Source of the DNA: Mesorhizobium sp. 65-26
Lineage (GTDB): Bacteria; Pseudomonadota; Alphaproteobacteria; Rhizobiales; Rhizobiaceae
Length of the DNA stretch: 64,000 nt
NCBI GenBank assembly: GCA_001899205.1
Contig: MKVL01000030.1
Coordinates: 124,001-188,000 of the forward strand
Direction: 5' to 3'
Part shown: piece by piece, positions 53,140 to 63,910 of the stretch
Layout: every line of letters starts with the position of its first letter
Position numbering within the stretch: the first letter of the stretch is position 1
Position numbers and translations under genes: made by a program
Notes under the pieces: model-generated
What the model was told of the DNA's origin: nothing
The model's database searches: none
The model's input: only the letters and a program-made list of their open reading frames with translations

Positions 53140-53766
53140 ATGACCAGGCCGACCCTCTATGGCGCCGACTACAGCGTCTATGTCCGCATCGCCCGGATGG
53201 CGCTCGAGGAAAAAGGCGTCGGCTACGATCTCGTACCGGTCGACGTCTTTGCCGCCGACGGCGTTCCGGCCTGGTATCTGGCCCATCATCCGTTTGGCCG
53301 GATACCAGCTTTCGAGCACGAAGGCTTTCGTCTGTTCGAGACCGGCGCCATCACACGCTATGTCGACGAAGCTTTCGACGGTCCGGCCTTGCAGCCGGCC
53401 GACGTTCGCGGCCGGGGCATCATGAACCAGATCGTCGGCATGCTGGACGCCTATGGCTACCGGGCCATGGTCTGGGACGTCGCCGTCGAACGACTGGAAA
53501 AGACCGAGCCGGACGAGCAGCTCATCGCGGCCGGACTTCGCCAGGCCGAAACGGTGCTGGAAGTGCTCTCAGCGCTGAAGAAGGTAGGGCCCTGGCTGCT
53601 CGGCGACCAGCTCACGCTGGCGGACCTGCACGCAGCGCCGATCGTCGCTTATTTCATCAAAGTCGCGGAAGGACGCGATCTCTTGGCGAGGTATTCGGAA
53701 ATCCGGGATTGGTATGCGCGCATCGCCGCGCGTCCGAGCTTTGCGCGCACTGAAAAGGTTGGGTGA
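53140..53766 (+). CDS. glutathione S-transferase family protein
   Basis: A 208-residue GST. The thioredoxin-like N-terminal domain contains the glutathione-site element LFETGAITRYVDEAFDGPAL; the C-terminal helical domain contains LLGDQLTLADLHAAPIVAYF. Residues after the first strand (GADYSVYVRIARMALEEKGV) place Tyr or Ser candidates for catalysis. Probably detoxification; substrate not known. The stop overlaps a hairpin, GGGTGAC with GTCACCC (53761-53780). Confidence 0.9.
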   Translation: MTRPTLYGADYSVYVRIARMALEEKGVGYDLVPVDVFAADGVPAWYLAHHPFGRIPAFEHEGFRLFETGAITRYVDEAFDGPALQPADVRGRGIMNQIVGMLDAYGYRAMVWDVAVERLEKTEPDEQLIAAGLRQAETVLEVLSALKKVGPWLLGDQLTLADLHAAPIVAYFIKVAEGRDLLARYSEIRDWYARIAARPSFARTEKVG

Positions 53767-53811
53767 CCGCAGAGTCACCCTGGTGTGAGATCGGCTGGCA
53801 GTTGATGCTGG

Positions 53812-53981
53812 CGCCGCCCCTCATTGCCCTGCCGGGCATTTCTCCCCGTAAACGGGGAGAAAGAAGCCGGTCGCAACGCCGGCGCTCATTCAACAATCAC
53901 GATTGGCGAAAGCCGCGATGACAGCGCCCTTCTCCCCGTTCAACGGGGAGAAGATGGCGGCAGCCAGATGAGGGGCGACGC
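53812..53981. repeat. RIME-like mosaic palindromic element
   Basis: About 170 bp bounded by inverted ends (CGCCGCCCCTCAT at 53812; ATGAGGGGCGACG at 53969-53981). Inside are two hairpins of the form TTCTCCCCGT..ACGGGGAGAA (53840-53861 and 53930-53952). This resembles the intergenic mosaic elements of rhizobia. The 263-bp gap 53767-54029 contains nothing else. Confidence 0.7.
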
Positions 53982-54029
53982 AACCCTTTGATAGTGTGGA
54001 TCCGGCTCGAACCAAGCCGCCCCCCAGCC

Positions 54030-56696
54030 TCAAGCAGCTTCGAGTGCCGCCCTTACCGCCGCAATGGCGTCGTCGGCCTTGGAGGCATCGGGACCGCCGG
54101 CCTGGGCCATGTCAGGACGGCCGCCGCCGCCCTGCCCGCCCAACGCGGCCGAGGCAACGCGAACGAGATCGACGGCACTGAAGCGACTGGTGAGATCATC
54201 GGTCACGGCGACCACGACGCTCGCCTTGTTGTCCTCGCCGGCGCCGACGAAAACGACCACGCCCGAGCCCAGCGACTTCTTGCCGGCGTCGGCGAGCGGC
54301 TTCAGGTCCTTCGGCGAAACGCCTGTCACGGCTTTGCCGAGGAACCCTATGCCGGCGACGGTCTCATTCTCGGCAGGCGCGCCCGCCGGGCCGCTGCCAC
54401 CGAGCGCCAGCTTCTTGCGGGCCTCGGAAAGCTCCTTCTCGAGCTTCTTGCGCTCATCGAGCAGCGCCTCGACGCGCGCCGCCACGTCGGCGGGCGAGAT
54501 TTTCAGCGTGGAGGCGACCGCCTTCAGGCGACGGTCCTGCTCGTCCAGATGCTTGCGCGCGGCTTCACCCGTCAGCGCCTCGATACGCCGCACGCCGGCG
54601 GCGACCGCGCTGTCGGAGACGATGCGCACAAGCCCGATATCACCGGTCGCCCTGACATGGGTGCCGCCGCAAAGTTCCACCGAATAGGGTCGATTGGCCT
54701 TTGCCCCATGCAGGCCGGTGCCCATCGAAACGACACGCACCTCGTCGCCATACTTCTCGCCGAACAACGCCATGGCGCCCTCGGCAATGGCGTCGTCGAC
54801 GGACATCAGGCGCGTAGAGACCGGGCTGTTCTGCACGACGATCTCGTTGGCCATGCGCTCGACTTCCTCGAGCTCCTCGGCCGAGATCGGCTTGTTGTGC
54901 GAAATGTCGAAGCGCAGGCGCTCCGGCGCGACCAGCGAGCCCTTCTGCGCGACATGCGTGCCGAGCACCTCGCGCAGCGCCTCGTGGATCAGATGGGTCG
55001 CGGAATGGTTGGCGCGCAGCCGCGAACGCCTGGCATGATCGACCTTGAGTTCGACGGCGGCGCCGGTCTTGACCGTGCCGCTCACCACCTTGCCGAGATG
55101 AACGAACAATCCATCGGCCTTCTTCTGTGTGTCGGTGACCTCGATGGAAAAACCTTCGCCAGAGATGACGCCGGTGTCGCCCATCTGGCCACCCGACTCG
55201 CCATAGAATGGCGTCTGATTGACGACGATGGCGACCGCATCGCCCTGCGCGGCGCTATCCACCGTCTTACCGTCCTTGACGAGAGCCTGGACGAGGCCCT
55301 CGGCCTGCTCCGTCTCGTAGCCGAGGAACTCAGTGGCGCCGGTCTTCTCGCGCACCGAGAACCAGACCGTCTCGGTCGCCGCCTCGCCGGAACCGGCCCA
55401 ATGGGCGCGCGCTTCCGCCTTCTGGCGTTCCATCGCGTCGGTGAAGCCGGCAATGTCGACCGAGATGCTGCGCTGGCGCAGCGCGTCCTGCGTCAGGTCG
55501 AGCGGGAAACCGTAAGTGTCGTAGAGCTTGAAGGCCGTCTCGCCGTCCAGCATGTCGCCGGCCTTGAGCGTCTCCGTCGCATCCGACAGCAGGCCGAGGC
55601 CGCGCACGAGCGTCTTGCGGAAGCGCGTTTCCTCGAGCTTCAGCGTCTCGGTGATCAGCGCTTCGCCGCGCACCAGCTCCGGATAGGCTTGGCCCATCTC
55701 GCGCACCAGCGCCGGCACGAGCTGCCACATCAGCGGCTCCCTGGCGCCGAGCAACTGCGCATGCCGCATGGCGCGGCGCATGATACGGCGCAGCACATAG
55801 CCACGGCCTTCATTGGAGGGCAGCACGCCATCGGCCACCAGGAACGAGGACGAGCGCAGGTGGTCCGCTATCACCCTGTAGGACGCGACATTCTCCTCGC
55901 TCGGCCCCTGCCCGATCGCCGAGGACGCGGCGTCGATGAGATGACGGAACAGGTCCGTCTCGAAGACGCTCTCCACCCCTTGCAGGATGGACGCCATGCG
56001 CTCGAGCCCCATGCCGGTGTCGATCGACGGGCGCGGCAGGTCGATGCGCTCTTCCTTGGTCACCTGCTCATACTGCATGAACACCAGGTTCCAGAACTCG
56101 AGGAACCGGTCGCCGTCCTCTTCCGGGCTGCCGGGAGGACCGCCCCAGATGTGCTCGCCACGGTCGATGAAGATTTCCGAGCACGGCCCGCACGGGCCGG
56201 TGTCGCCCATCGCCCAGAAATTGTCAGAGGTCGGGATGCGGATGATGCGATCATCCGAGAAACCGGCGATCTTCTTCCAGTAGCCGGCGGCCTCGTCGTC
56301 GGTGTGATAGACGGTGACCAGCAGCTTGTCCTTCTTGAGCCCGAAACCCTTGGTGATCAGGTTCCAGGCAAGCTCGATGGCGCGCTCCTTGAAGTAGTCG
56401 CCGAAGGAGAAATTGCCGAGCATCTCGAAGAAGGTGAGATGGCGCGCGGTGTAGCCGACATTGTCGAGATCGTTGTGCTTGCCGCCGGCGCGCACGCTCT
56501 TCTGGGCAGTGGAAGCGCGCGAATAGGGCCGCTTCTCCAGGCCGGTGAAGACGTTCTTGAACTGCACCATGCCGGCGTTCGTGAACATCAGCGTCGGGTC
56601 GTTGCGCGGCACCAGCGGGCTCGACGCGACGATCTCGTGACCCTCCTTGCGGAAATAGTCGAGGAATGTCGACCGGATCTCGTTCACGCCACTCAT
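54030..56696 (-). CDS. alaS: alanyl-tRNA synthetase
   Basis: An 888-residue class II synthetase. Aminoacylation domain: [20 protein letters not shown], then [40 protein letters not shown]. Editing domain: zinc motif [20 protein letters not shown] and [21 protein letters not shown]-terminal coiled part ([20 protein letters not shown]) and C-Ala domain end with a Gly-rich [16 protein letters not shown]. It charges tRNA-Ala and clears mischarged Ser/Gly. It lies downstream of recA on the same strand. Confidence 0.97.
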   Translation of the reverse strand: MSGVNEIRSTFLDYFRKEGHEIVASSPLVPRNDPTLMFTNAGMVQFKNVFTGLEKRPYSRASTAQKSVRAGGKHNDLDNVGYTARHLTFFEMLGNFSFGDYFKERAIELAWNLITKGFGLKKDKLLVTVYHTDDEAAGYWKKIAGFSDDRIIRIPTSDNFWAMGDTGPCGPCSEIFIDRGEHIWGGPPGSPEEDGDRFLEFWNLVFMQYEQVTKEERIDLPRPSIDTGMGLERMASILQGVESVFETDLFRHLIDAASSAIGQGPSEENVASYRVIADHLRSSSFLVADGVLPSNEGRGYVLRRIMRRAMRHAQLLGAREPLMWQLVPALVREMGQAYPELVRGEALITETLKLEETRFRKTLVRGLGLLSDATETLKAGDMLDGETAFKLYDTYGFPLDLTQDALRQRSISVDIAGFTDAMERQKAEARAHWAGSGEAATETVWFSVREKTGATEFLGYETEQAEGLVQALVKDGKTVDSAAQGDAVAIVVNQTPFYGESGGQMGDTGVISGEGFSIEVTDTQKKADGLFVHLGKVVSGTVKTGAAVELKVDHARRSRLRANHSATHLIHEALREVLGTHVAQKGSLVAPERLRFDISHNKPISAEELEEVERMANEIVVQNSPVSTRLMSVDDAIAEGAMALFGEKYGDEVRVVSMGTGLHGAKANRPYSVELCGGTHVRATGDIGLVRIVSDSAVAAGVRRIEALTGEAARKHLDEQDRRLKAVASTLKISPADVAARVEALLDERKKLEKELSEARKKLALGGSGPAGAPAENETVAGIGFLGKAVTGVSPKDLKPLADAGKKSLGSGVVVFVGAGEDNKASVVVAVTDDLTSRFSAVDLVRVASAALGGQGGGGRPDMAQAGGPDASKADDAIAAVRAALEAA

Positions 56697-57160
56697 GAAT
56701 GCTGCCTTTTCAAGAGAACCGCCGGCAAGCCGGCGGAAATGGGCCTTAACTTGGAAGATGGATTGGGCCTTTTAGAGCATCGCACCGAAAAGTGGAATCT
56801 GGATTTCGGAGGATCCGATGCCCGAACAAAGCGCTAGATCGTCATCTGTGCATCCGCGAGGACGATTGGCGATCTAGCGGATGCAGCCCGGCCTGTCCAG
56901 AAACATGGAATTGGGCCACCCGCTGGCCGGGCAGGCCGCCACCATCGGCACAAACGCAAACCGCCGGCGTGCGGGCCGGCGGTTTGAAACGCAAAACCAG
57001 AAAACTCGATTACATAAGCCTTGTTTGATAGGCCTGAATTGTGGCCGAACTCCGGCTGGAAAACTGCCTCGGCTGCAAGTGCGGCTCCGGCCTTCTCGAC
57101 TGACCTCCTCTTGCGCGGCGCGATCGGAAACCGACAAGCGCCGCCCGGGAGCAACCCAGC
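56697..57160. other. 464-bp intergenic region between recA and alaS with hairpins and a repeat
   Basis: It holds an 8-bp stem CCGCCGGC/GCCGGCGG (56719-56736) in the alaS leader, an inverted copy of the dispersed palindrome (56773-56821), and an 11-bp stem AAACCGCCGGC (56958-56968) with GCCGGCGGTTT (56975-56985), followed on the minus strand by GCGTTTG. The last is a plausible recA terminator about 180 bases after its stop. No gene recognised. Confidence 0.55.
56773..56821 (-). repeat. dispersed short palindromic repeat, inverted copy
   Basis: Read on the minus strand it contains GATCCTCC, CCGAAATCC and AGATTCCACTTTTCGG, matching the element at 49891-49940 and 42217-42262. It lies in the recA-alaS gap. 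Confidence 0.6.
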
Positions 57161-58261
<1,101 letters not shown>

Positions 58262-58319
58262 GATACATCACCCCTTGGTCATCAATGAAGGCCGGACAAT
58301 CCGCAATCCCTGCATTTGT

Positions 58320-58334
58320 GTACCTTTTTTGTTC
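58320..58334 (-). promoter_or_regulatory. candidate LexA (SOS) box upstream of recA
   Basis: GTAC-N7-GTTC (58320-58334) matches the alphaproteobacterial LexA consensus GTTC-N7-GTTC at 7 of 8 positions, 59 bases before the recA ATG. A second near match, GTTC-N7-GTCT (58386-58400), lies further upstream; neither is perfect. The 281-bp gap 58262-58542 must also hold the promoters of recA and psuK and is AT-rich in its middle. Confidence 0.45.
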
Positions 58335-58542
58335 TCATTTTGCAAGAGACACCAACCGATTGAAAAACAATCAATATCTGGATTTGTTCTTTTTTTGTCT
58401 CACAACATGCGGTATCGACGCCTGATGCGCTTTGCCACACGGCTCCATTGCCGGACCGGCGCGAATCGCGGCCTTCATTGCGGGGCGAGGCGCAGCGCCG
58501 TAACGTGCGCCCCGGACAGCTAGCAAGGACCACGACGCCAGC

Positions 58543-59490
58543 ATGGTGAAATCCCCCAGAATCCTCGCCGTGGGTGGCGCCCATATCGACAGGCGCGGCC
58601 AGGTGTCGGGCGTCTACGTGCCGGCGGCCTCCAATCCGGGGACGATGCGCGAGGATGTCGGCGGCGGCGTCTTCAACGCGTTGCGCAGCGTCGCGCGGCG
58701 CGGCGTCTCGGCATCGCTCATCTCGGTGCGCGGCGGCGACGCGGCGGCCGAGACAGTCTCGTCGGCGATCGAGCGAGCCGGTATCGCCGATCTCTCAGCG
58801 GTCTTCCTCGATCGCACCACGCCGAGCTACACGGCGCTGATCGATCGCGACGGCGAATTGATCGTGGGCTTCGCCGACATGGCGCTCTACGATCTCGCCT
58901 TCCCCCGCCAAATCCGGCGCTCCAAGGTGCGCGAGGCGGTGGCCGCGGCGGATGCCGTGCTGTGCGACGCAAACCTGCCGACGGCGGCGCTGCTGCCGCT
59001 CATGGCCCAGGCAGGTGGCAAGTCGATCTTCGCGATCGCCATCTCACCGGCCAAGGTTGTGCGCATGGTGCCTGTTCTGGGCCACCTGTCGCTGCTGTTC
59101 ATGAACATGCGCGAGGCGGCGGCGTTGGCGGGCTCGGCAGGACCTGGCATGACGGCGCGCGACCTTGTCGCCGGGTTGAGACACGCCGGTCTGAGGGGCG
59201 GCGTCGTGACCGCAGGAGGCGCCCCGGTGCTGGGTTTCGACGATGCCGGCATCTTTGCCATCGACCCTCCTGCCCCGCGCCGGGTCGCCGACGTCACCGG
59301 CGCGGGCGACGCGCTGGCGGGAGCGACCGTCGCTGCCCTGATGCGCGGCCAACCACTGCGCGTCGCCCTGCGCGAGGGTGTCGCCGCGGCAATTCTCGCC
59401 ATCGAGAGCGCCGAAGCCGTGCCCGACTTCACCCCAGCGCGCTTCGCCGAGGCGCTGGCCCTTGTGCCGGAGGCGCGGGAAGTGGCATGA
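58543..59490 (+). CDS. psuK: pseudouridine kinase (PfkB family)
   Basis: A 315-residue sugar kinase of the PfkB family. Start ILAVGGAHIDRRGQVSGVYV, sugar-binding NPGTMREDVGGGVFNALRSV, and the catalytic base motif RRVADVTGAGDALAGATVAA (Asp in GAGD). As its gene is followed after 49 bases by psuG, I assign it the first step of pseudouridine breakdown, phosphorylation to pseudouridine 5'-phosphate. On sequence alone another nucleoside or ribose kinase is possible. Confidence 0.85.
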   Translation: MVKSPRILAVGGAHIDRRGQVSGVYVPAASNPGTMREDVGGGVFNALRSVARRGVSASLISVRGGDAAAETVSSAIERAGIADLSAVFLDRTTPSYTALIDRDGELIVGFADMALYDLAFPRQIRRSKVREAVAAADAVLCDANLPTAALLPLMAQAGGKSIFAIAISPAKVVRMVPVLGHLSLLFMNMREAAALAGSAGPGMTARDLVAGLRHAGLRGGVVTAGGAPVLGFDDAGIFAIDPPAPRRVADVTGAGDALAGATVAALMRGQPLRVALREGVAAAILAIESAEAVPDFTPARFAEALALVPEAREVA

Positions 59491-59539
59491 GGGCGGCAGA
59501 ATCGGCCACAGGAGCCGTTCCGGCGAACCGGAGACAAAC

Positions 59540-60463
<924 letters not shown>

Positions 60464-60493
60464 GGGCAGTAGCCGCGACCGCCGCGTTCCTTC

Positions 60494-60650
60494 ACACCCC
60501 CCTCTGGCCTGCCGGCCATCTCCCCCGCATGGGGGGAGATTGGACGTCGCCGCCGCCTTCGCCAATCGCCAACGGTGCAGTAAAAACCGGCGGTCGAACC
60601 GCTGATCTCCCCCCATGCGGGGAGATGGCCGGCAGGCCAGAGGGGGGTGC
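60494..60650. repeat. large palindromic RIME-like element
   Basis: Two 47-bp arms (60494-60540 and 60604-60650) are inverted copies: the left begins CACCCCCCTCTGGCCTGCCG and the right ends with its complement. Each arm contains its own small hairpin (ATCTCCCC..GGGGAGAT). The 63-bp spacer is less conserved. It fills the gap between psuG and the TfoX-like gene and may act as a terminator for both. Confidence 0.8.
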
Positions 60651-60672
60651 TGTCCCGCCAGAGTTTTCGACG

Positions 60673-60996
60673 CTACTTGCCCGCCCTTCGCCCAGCCTCA
60701 TAAGCCCGCCGCGCCCATTCCGCCATTTCGTCGGGGTCGTCGAAGGCGCTGTCGGGAATGCTCCAGTAGGGCATGGCCACCCGCTTGCCGTGCCTGGAGC
60801 CTTCGTAGGTCCATTGGCTGCAGCCCGCTGCCTCGAAGTCGGGACTGCTCTCCTCGTCCGCCTTCAGCATCAGTTCGCCGCGAACGACGACCGCGACGAT
60901 GACGCCGCCGCTGTAAATGCCCTTGCCGCCGAACAGCTTGCGGATGCTGATCGGGCCGAGGCTTTCGAACAATTCTTCAAGGCGGTCATTGTCCAT
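60673..60996 (-). CDS. TfoX/Sxy N-terminal-domain protein
   Basis: A 107-residue protein with only the TfoX N-terminal domain: RLEELFESLGPISIRKLFGG, GIYSGGVIVAVVVRGELMLK and RVAMPYWSIPDSAFDDPDEM. In Haemophilus the full-length protein activates competence genes; the single-domain form in Rhizobiales has no proven role. Confidence 0.85.
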   Translation of the reverse strand: MDNDRLEELFESLGPISIRKLFGGKGIYSGGVIVAVVVRGELMLKADEESSPDFEAAGCSQWTYEGSRHGKRVAMPYWSIPDSAFDDPDEMAEWARRAYEAGRRAGK

Positions 60997-61087
60997 GCCG
61001 CGATCATCTCATCCGTCATCGGCCTTGTCATCGCCGCAACCAAAATCATGCTGACAAGTTGAAACCTGGAAACGGAGTCCTCCGCTC

Positions 61088-61582
61088 ATGCCCGTCCTGC
61101 TCAAAGGTTCATGCCGTTGCGGCGCCGTCCGCTTCGAAGTGGAAAGCCACACGCCGGTGCCCTTCATGCTCTGCTACTGCTCGATCTGCCGCAAGCAACA
61201 GGGCGGCGGCGGCTTCGCCATCAATCTCGGTGCCGATTACGCGACGCTGAACGTCCGGGGAAAGCGAAGCCTGGGCGTCTACCAGGCAAGGATCGAGGAT
61301 GACGAGCATCCGCATTGCGAAACGTCGAGCGGCGAACGCAATTTCTGCAGGAAGTGCGGGGCGGCTCTGTGGCTCTACGACCCGACATGGCCGGATCTCG
61401 TGCATCCCTTTGCCTCGGCGATCGACAGCGACCTCCCGAAACCGCCGGAAAAGGTCCACCTCATGCTGAAATACAAGGCGAACTGGGTCGAGCCGGTGAT
61501 TGGCCCGAACGACAAGGTGTTCGACGTCTATCCCGAGGAATCGATCGCCGACTGGCACAAGCGTACGGGCATGTGGGTGTAG
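61088..61582 (+). CDS. GFA-family (glutathione-dependent formaldehyde-activating-like) protein
   Basis: A 164-residue zinc protein of the GFA/CENP-V fold. Zinc cysteines: GSCRCGAVRFEVESHTPVPF, LCYCSICRKQQGGGG and NFCRKCGAALWLYDPTWPDL. Proven members bind glutathione or S-hydroxymethylglutathione, but most are uncharacterised. GGAGTCC lies upstream of the ATG. Confidence 0.88.
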   Translation: MPVLLKGSCRCGAVRFEVESHTPVPFMLCYCSICRKQQGGGGFAINLGADYATLNVRGKRSLGVYQARIEDDEHPHCETSSGERNFCRKCGAALWLYDPTWPDLVHPFASAIDSDLPKPPEKVHLMLKYKANWVEPVIGPNDKVFDVYPEESIADWHKRTGMWV

Positions 61583-61591
61583 TAAGCTCTC

Positions 61592-61655
61592 TTCTCCCTG
61601 CTCCAGGGGGAGAACCGACCCTTCGGGCCACCTTCTCGCCGTAAACGGGCGAAAG
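61592..61655. repeat. partial mosaic palindromic element
   Basis: CTTCTCCCTG..CAGGGGGAGAA forms a hairpin (about 61591-61614), followed by TTCTCGCCGT..ACGGGCGAA (61634-61653). The parts match the hairpins in the element at 53812-53981. It lies between the convergent GFA and sufA genes and could terminate both. Confidence 0.55.
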
Positions 61656-61661
61656 CAAGAC

Positions 61662-62042
61662 CTAAGCTGAAGCGCGCGCCTCGGCGAGCGCCTTGAGGTC
61701 GGCCGGCTTCAACTCGACGGATTCACCGCAGCCGCAGGCAGAACTCTGGTTCGGATTCTTGAAAGTGAAGCCGGTTCGCAGCGTTGTCTGCTCGAAATCC
61801 ATCTCGGTGCCGAACAAGAAGAGCGCTGCTTCGGGAGCTACGTAGACATGCGCGCCGTCACGCTCGATGTGGTCGTCCTTGGGGTTCGGCTCGGTCACCA
61901 GGTCGATCGTGTATTCCATGCCCGCGCAGCCGCCCTTCTTGATGCCGAGGCGGATGCCATGCGCGTTGTCGCGCGTGGCGACGATCTCGCGCACCCGGTC
62001 GGCGGCCTTGTCGGTCATCGTGATGACGGCGAAGCGTCCCAT
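61662..62042 (-). CDS. sufA: iron-sulfur cluster assembly protein SufA/IscA type
   Basis: A 126-residue A-type carrier. The three conserved cysteines are in IKKGGCAGMEYTIDLVTEPN and NQSSACGCGESVELKP. The ATG at 62042 has GGAG 6 bases upstream; a GTG 4 codons earlier is the only other start. It receives clusters from the SufBCD scaffold. Last gene of the SUF run in this window. Confidence 0.94.
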   Translation of the reverse strand: MGRFAVITMTDKAADRVREIVATRDNAHGIRLGIKKGGCAGMEYTIDLVTEPNPKDDHIERDGAHVYVAPEAALFLFGTEMDFEQTTLRTGFTFKNPNQSSACGCGESVELKPADLKALAEARASA

Positions 62043-62150
62043 GTCATTCTCCACGTTCGCGCGGGTTCAAGGCCCACGGAATGAGTCTGCCTCTAAGATG
62101 GTGAAATTTTTGCTTTGCTTCAAGCCAACCAATCTTTGACAGGCTGATGA

Positions 62151-62552
62151 TCAATACCAGCCCACCGCCACCTGCGCCTCTTCCGACATGCGGTCGGGCG
62201 TCCACGGCGGGTCGAAGGTCATAGTGACCTCGACGCCGGATACGCCCTCCACGGCGCCTACGGCGTTCTCTACCCAGCCCGGCATTTCACCGGCCACCGG
62301 ACAGCCGGGCGCGGTCAGCGTCATGTCAATCTTGACCGAGCGGTCGTCCTCGATGTCGATCTTGTAGACGAGGCCGAGCTCGTAGATATCGGCGGGGATT
62401 TCCGGATCGTAGACGGTCTTCAGCGCCGAGACGATGTCGTCGGTCAGCCGCGCCAGTTCATCGGCGGGAATGGCCGAAGCCGAAACGATTCCGTTCGCCG
62501 CCGTTTCCGACGTGGTTTCTGCAGTGGTGCTCACATCGTCCATGGTCTTCAC
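62151..62552 (-). CDS. sufT: SUF-associated DUF59 protein (SufT)
   Basis: A 133-residue DUF59/MIP18-type protein. Core: DIVSALKTVYDPEIPADIYE, LGLVYKIDIEDDRSVKIDMT, LTAPGCPVAGEMPGWVENAV. The family helps deliver or mature iron-sulfur clusters. It begins with GTG at 62552 overlapping the sufS stop (GTGA), or ATG at 62543. The first 35 residues (Thr/Ala/Glu-rich) are a Rhizobiales-type extension. Confidence 0.9.
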   Translation of the reverse strand: MKTMDDVSTTAETTSETAANGIVSASAIPADELARLTDDIVSALKTVYDPEIPADIYELGLVYKIDIEDDRSVKIDMTLTAPGCPVAGEMPGWVENAVGAVEGVSGVEVTMTFDPPWTPDRMSEEAQVAVGWY

Positions 62553-63790
62553 CCGAAGAATTTGCGCGCCTTTTCGAGCGCATCGGCCAAAGCGTCGACT
62601 TCGGCCCTCGTATTATACATGCCGAACGATGCCCTGCATGTGGAGGTCACGCCGAAGCGTTTCAACAGCGGCTGGGCGCAATGGGTGCCCGCGCGCACCG
62701 CCACGCCCTGCCGATCGATCACCATCGACACGTCATGCGCATGGATGCCCTGTAGCTCGAAGGAGACGATGGCGCCCTTGCCCGGCGCGTCGCCGAAGAT
62801 GCGCAGCGAATTGATGGCGCGCAGCCGCTCATGCGCATAGTCCTTCAGATCCGCCTCGTGCGCGGCAATGCGCGCGCGGCCGACCTTTTCCATGTATTCG
62901 AGCGCAGCGCCCAGCCCGATTGCCTGCACGATCGGCGGCGTTCCGGCCTCGAAGCGATGTGGCGGCTCGTTGTAGGTGACGACATCCTCCGTCACCTCCT
63001 CGATCATCTCGCCGCCGCCCATGAAGGGGCGCATCGCCTCCAGCATGTGCTTCTTGCCGTAGAGCACGCCAATGCCCGACGGGCCGTAGACCTTGTGACC
63101 GGTAAAGACGAAGAAATCGCAGTCGAGGTCCTGCACGTCGATGGGCATGTGCACCGCGCTCTGGCTGCCGTCCACAAGCACTGGAATCCCGCGCGAATGC
63201 GCGATGCGCACGATCTCCTTGATCGGCGTCACCGTGCCCAGCGCGTTGGACATCTGGGTGATGGCGACCAGTTTTGTGCGCGAGGTCAGCCGCTTTTCGA
63301 ACTCCTCGATGTGGAAGGCGCCGAGATCGTCGACCGGCACCCAGACCAGCTTGGCGCCCTGCCGCTCACGGATGAAATGCCAGGGCACGATGTTGGAGTG
63401 GTGCTCCATGATCGACAGCACGATCTCGTCGCCCTCGCCGATCCTCGGCATGCCGTAGCCATAAGCGACCGTATTGATCGCAGAGGTGGTGTTCGAGGTG
63501 AAGACGATGGTGTCGGTGCCCGGCGCATTGAGGAACCGGCGCACCGTCTCGCGCGCCTTCTCATACGCGTCGGTCGCGGCGTTCGAGAGGAAATGCAGGC
63601 CGCGATGGACGTTGGCGTATTCCTGGGAATAGGCGTGCTGGATGGTGTCGAGCACCACCTGCGGCTTCTGCGCCGACGCGCCATTGTCGAGATAGACGAG
63701 CGGCTTGCCGTAGACCTGGCGCGACAGGATCGGGAAGTCGCGGCGGATCGCCTCGACATCATAGGGTGCGTTTTCGACGTTCTGGTCCAC
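62549..63790 (-). CDS. sufS: cysteine desulfurase SufS
   Basis: A 413-residue type II cysteine desulfurase that takes sulfur from cysteine to feed SufBCD. Start YDVEAIRRDFPILSRQVYGK; MEHHSNIVPWHFIRERQGAK; PLP lysine in FVFTGHKVYGPSGIGVLYG; sulfur-acceptor cysteine in VAVRAGTHCAQPLLKRFGV. GTG at 63790 has GGAAGG 8 bases upstream. The frame is open further but that part is the sufD-sufS spacer. Confidence 0.96.
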   Translation of the reverse strand: MDQNVENAPYDVEAIRRDFPILSRQVYGKPLVYLDNGASAQKPQVVLDTIQHAYSQEYANVHRGLHFLSNAATDAYEKARETVRRFLNAPGTDTIVFTSNTTSAINTVAYGYGMPRIGEGDEIVLSIMEHHSNIVPWHFIRERQGAKLVWVPVDDLGAFHIEEFEKRLTSRTKLVAITQMSNALGTVTPIKEIVRIAHSRGIPVLVDGSQSAVHMPIDVQDLDCDFFVFTGHKVYGPSGIGVLYGKKHMLEAMRPFMGGGEMIEEVTEDVVTYNEPPHRFEAGTPPIVQAIGLGAALEYMEKVGRARIAAHEADLKDYAHERLRAINSLRIFGDAPGKGAIVSFELQGIHAHDVSMVIDRQGVAVRAGTHCAQPLLKRFGVTSTCRASFGMYNTRAEVDALADALEKARKFFG

Positions 63791-63814
63791 AGCAATCAAC
63801 CTTCCAATGTGGCT

Positions 63815-63900
63815 CCCCCTCGCCAAGCCTCCACCCTGCTCCAGCCACCTCCCCTGGCTGGGAAAGGTGGCGGCCAAGCTGCCGGATGAGGGGGCTTGCG
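63815..63900. repeat. partial palindromic element in the sufD-sufS spacer
   Basis: CCACCT (63845-63850) pairs with AGGTGG (63865-63870), and an outer pair of C-rich and G-rich ends (CCCCCTC near 63815; GAGGGGG near 63888) frames it. It is a relative of the mosaic elements elsewhere in the window. It may uncouple expression of sufD and sufS. Confidence 0.45.
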
Positions 63901-63910
63901 CTCTAAGCCA

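Noticed and set aside
53988-56837. A 949-codon open frame on the plus strand opposite alaS
   Set aside because: It lies exactly opposite a gene with all AlaRS motifs, its sequence is Arg/His/Asp-rich without recognisable domains, and high-GC genes commonly leave the antisense frame open.
60529-61062. A 177-codon plus-strand frame over the palindrome and the TfoX-like gene
   Set aside because: Its N-terminal part translates the repeat element and the rest is antisense to the TfoX-like gene.
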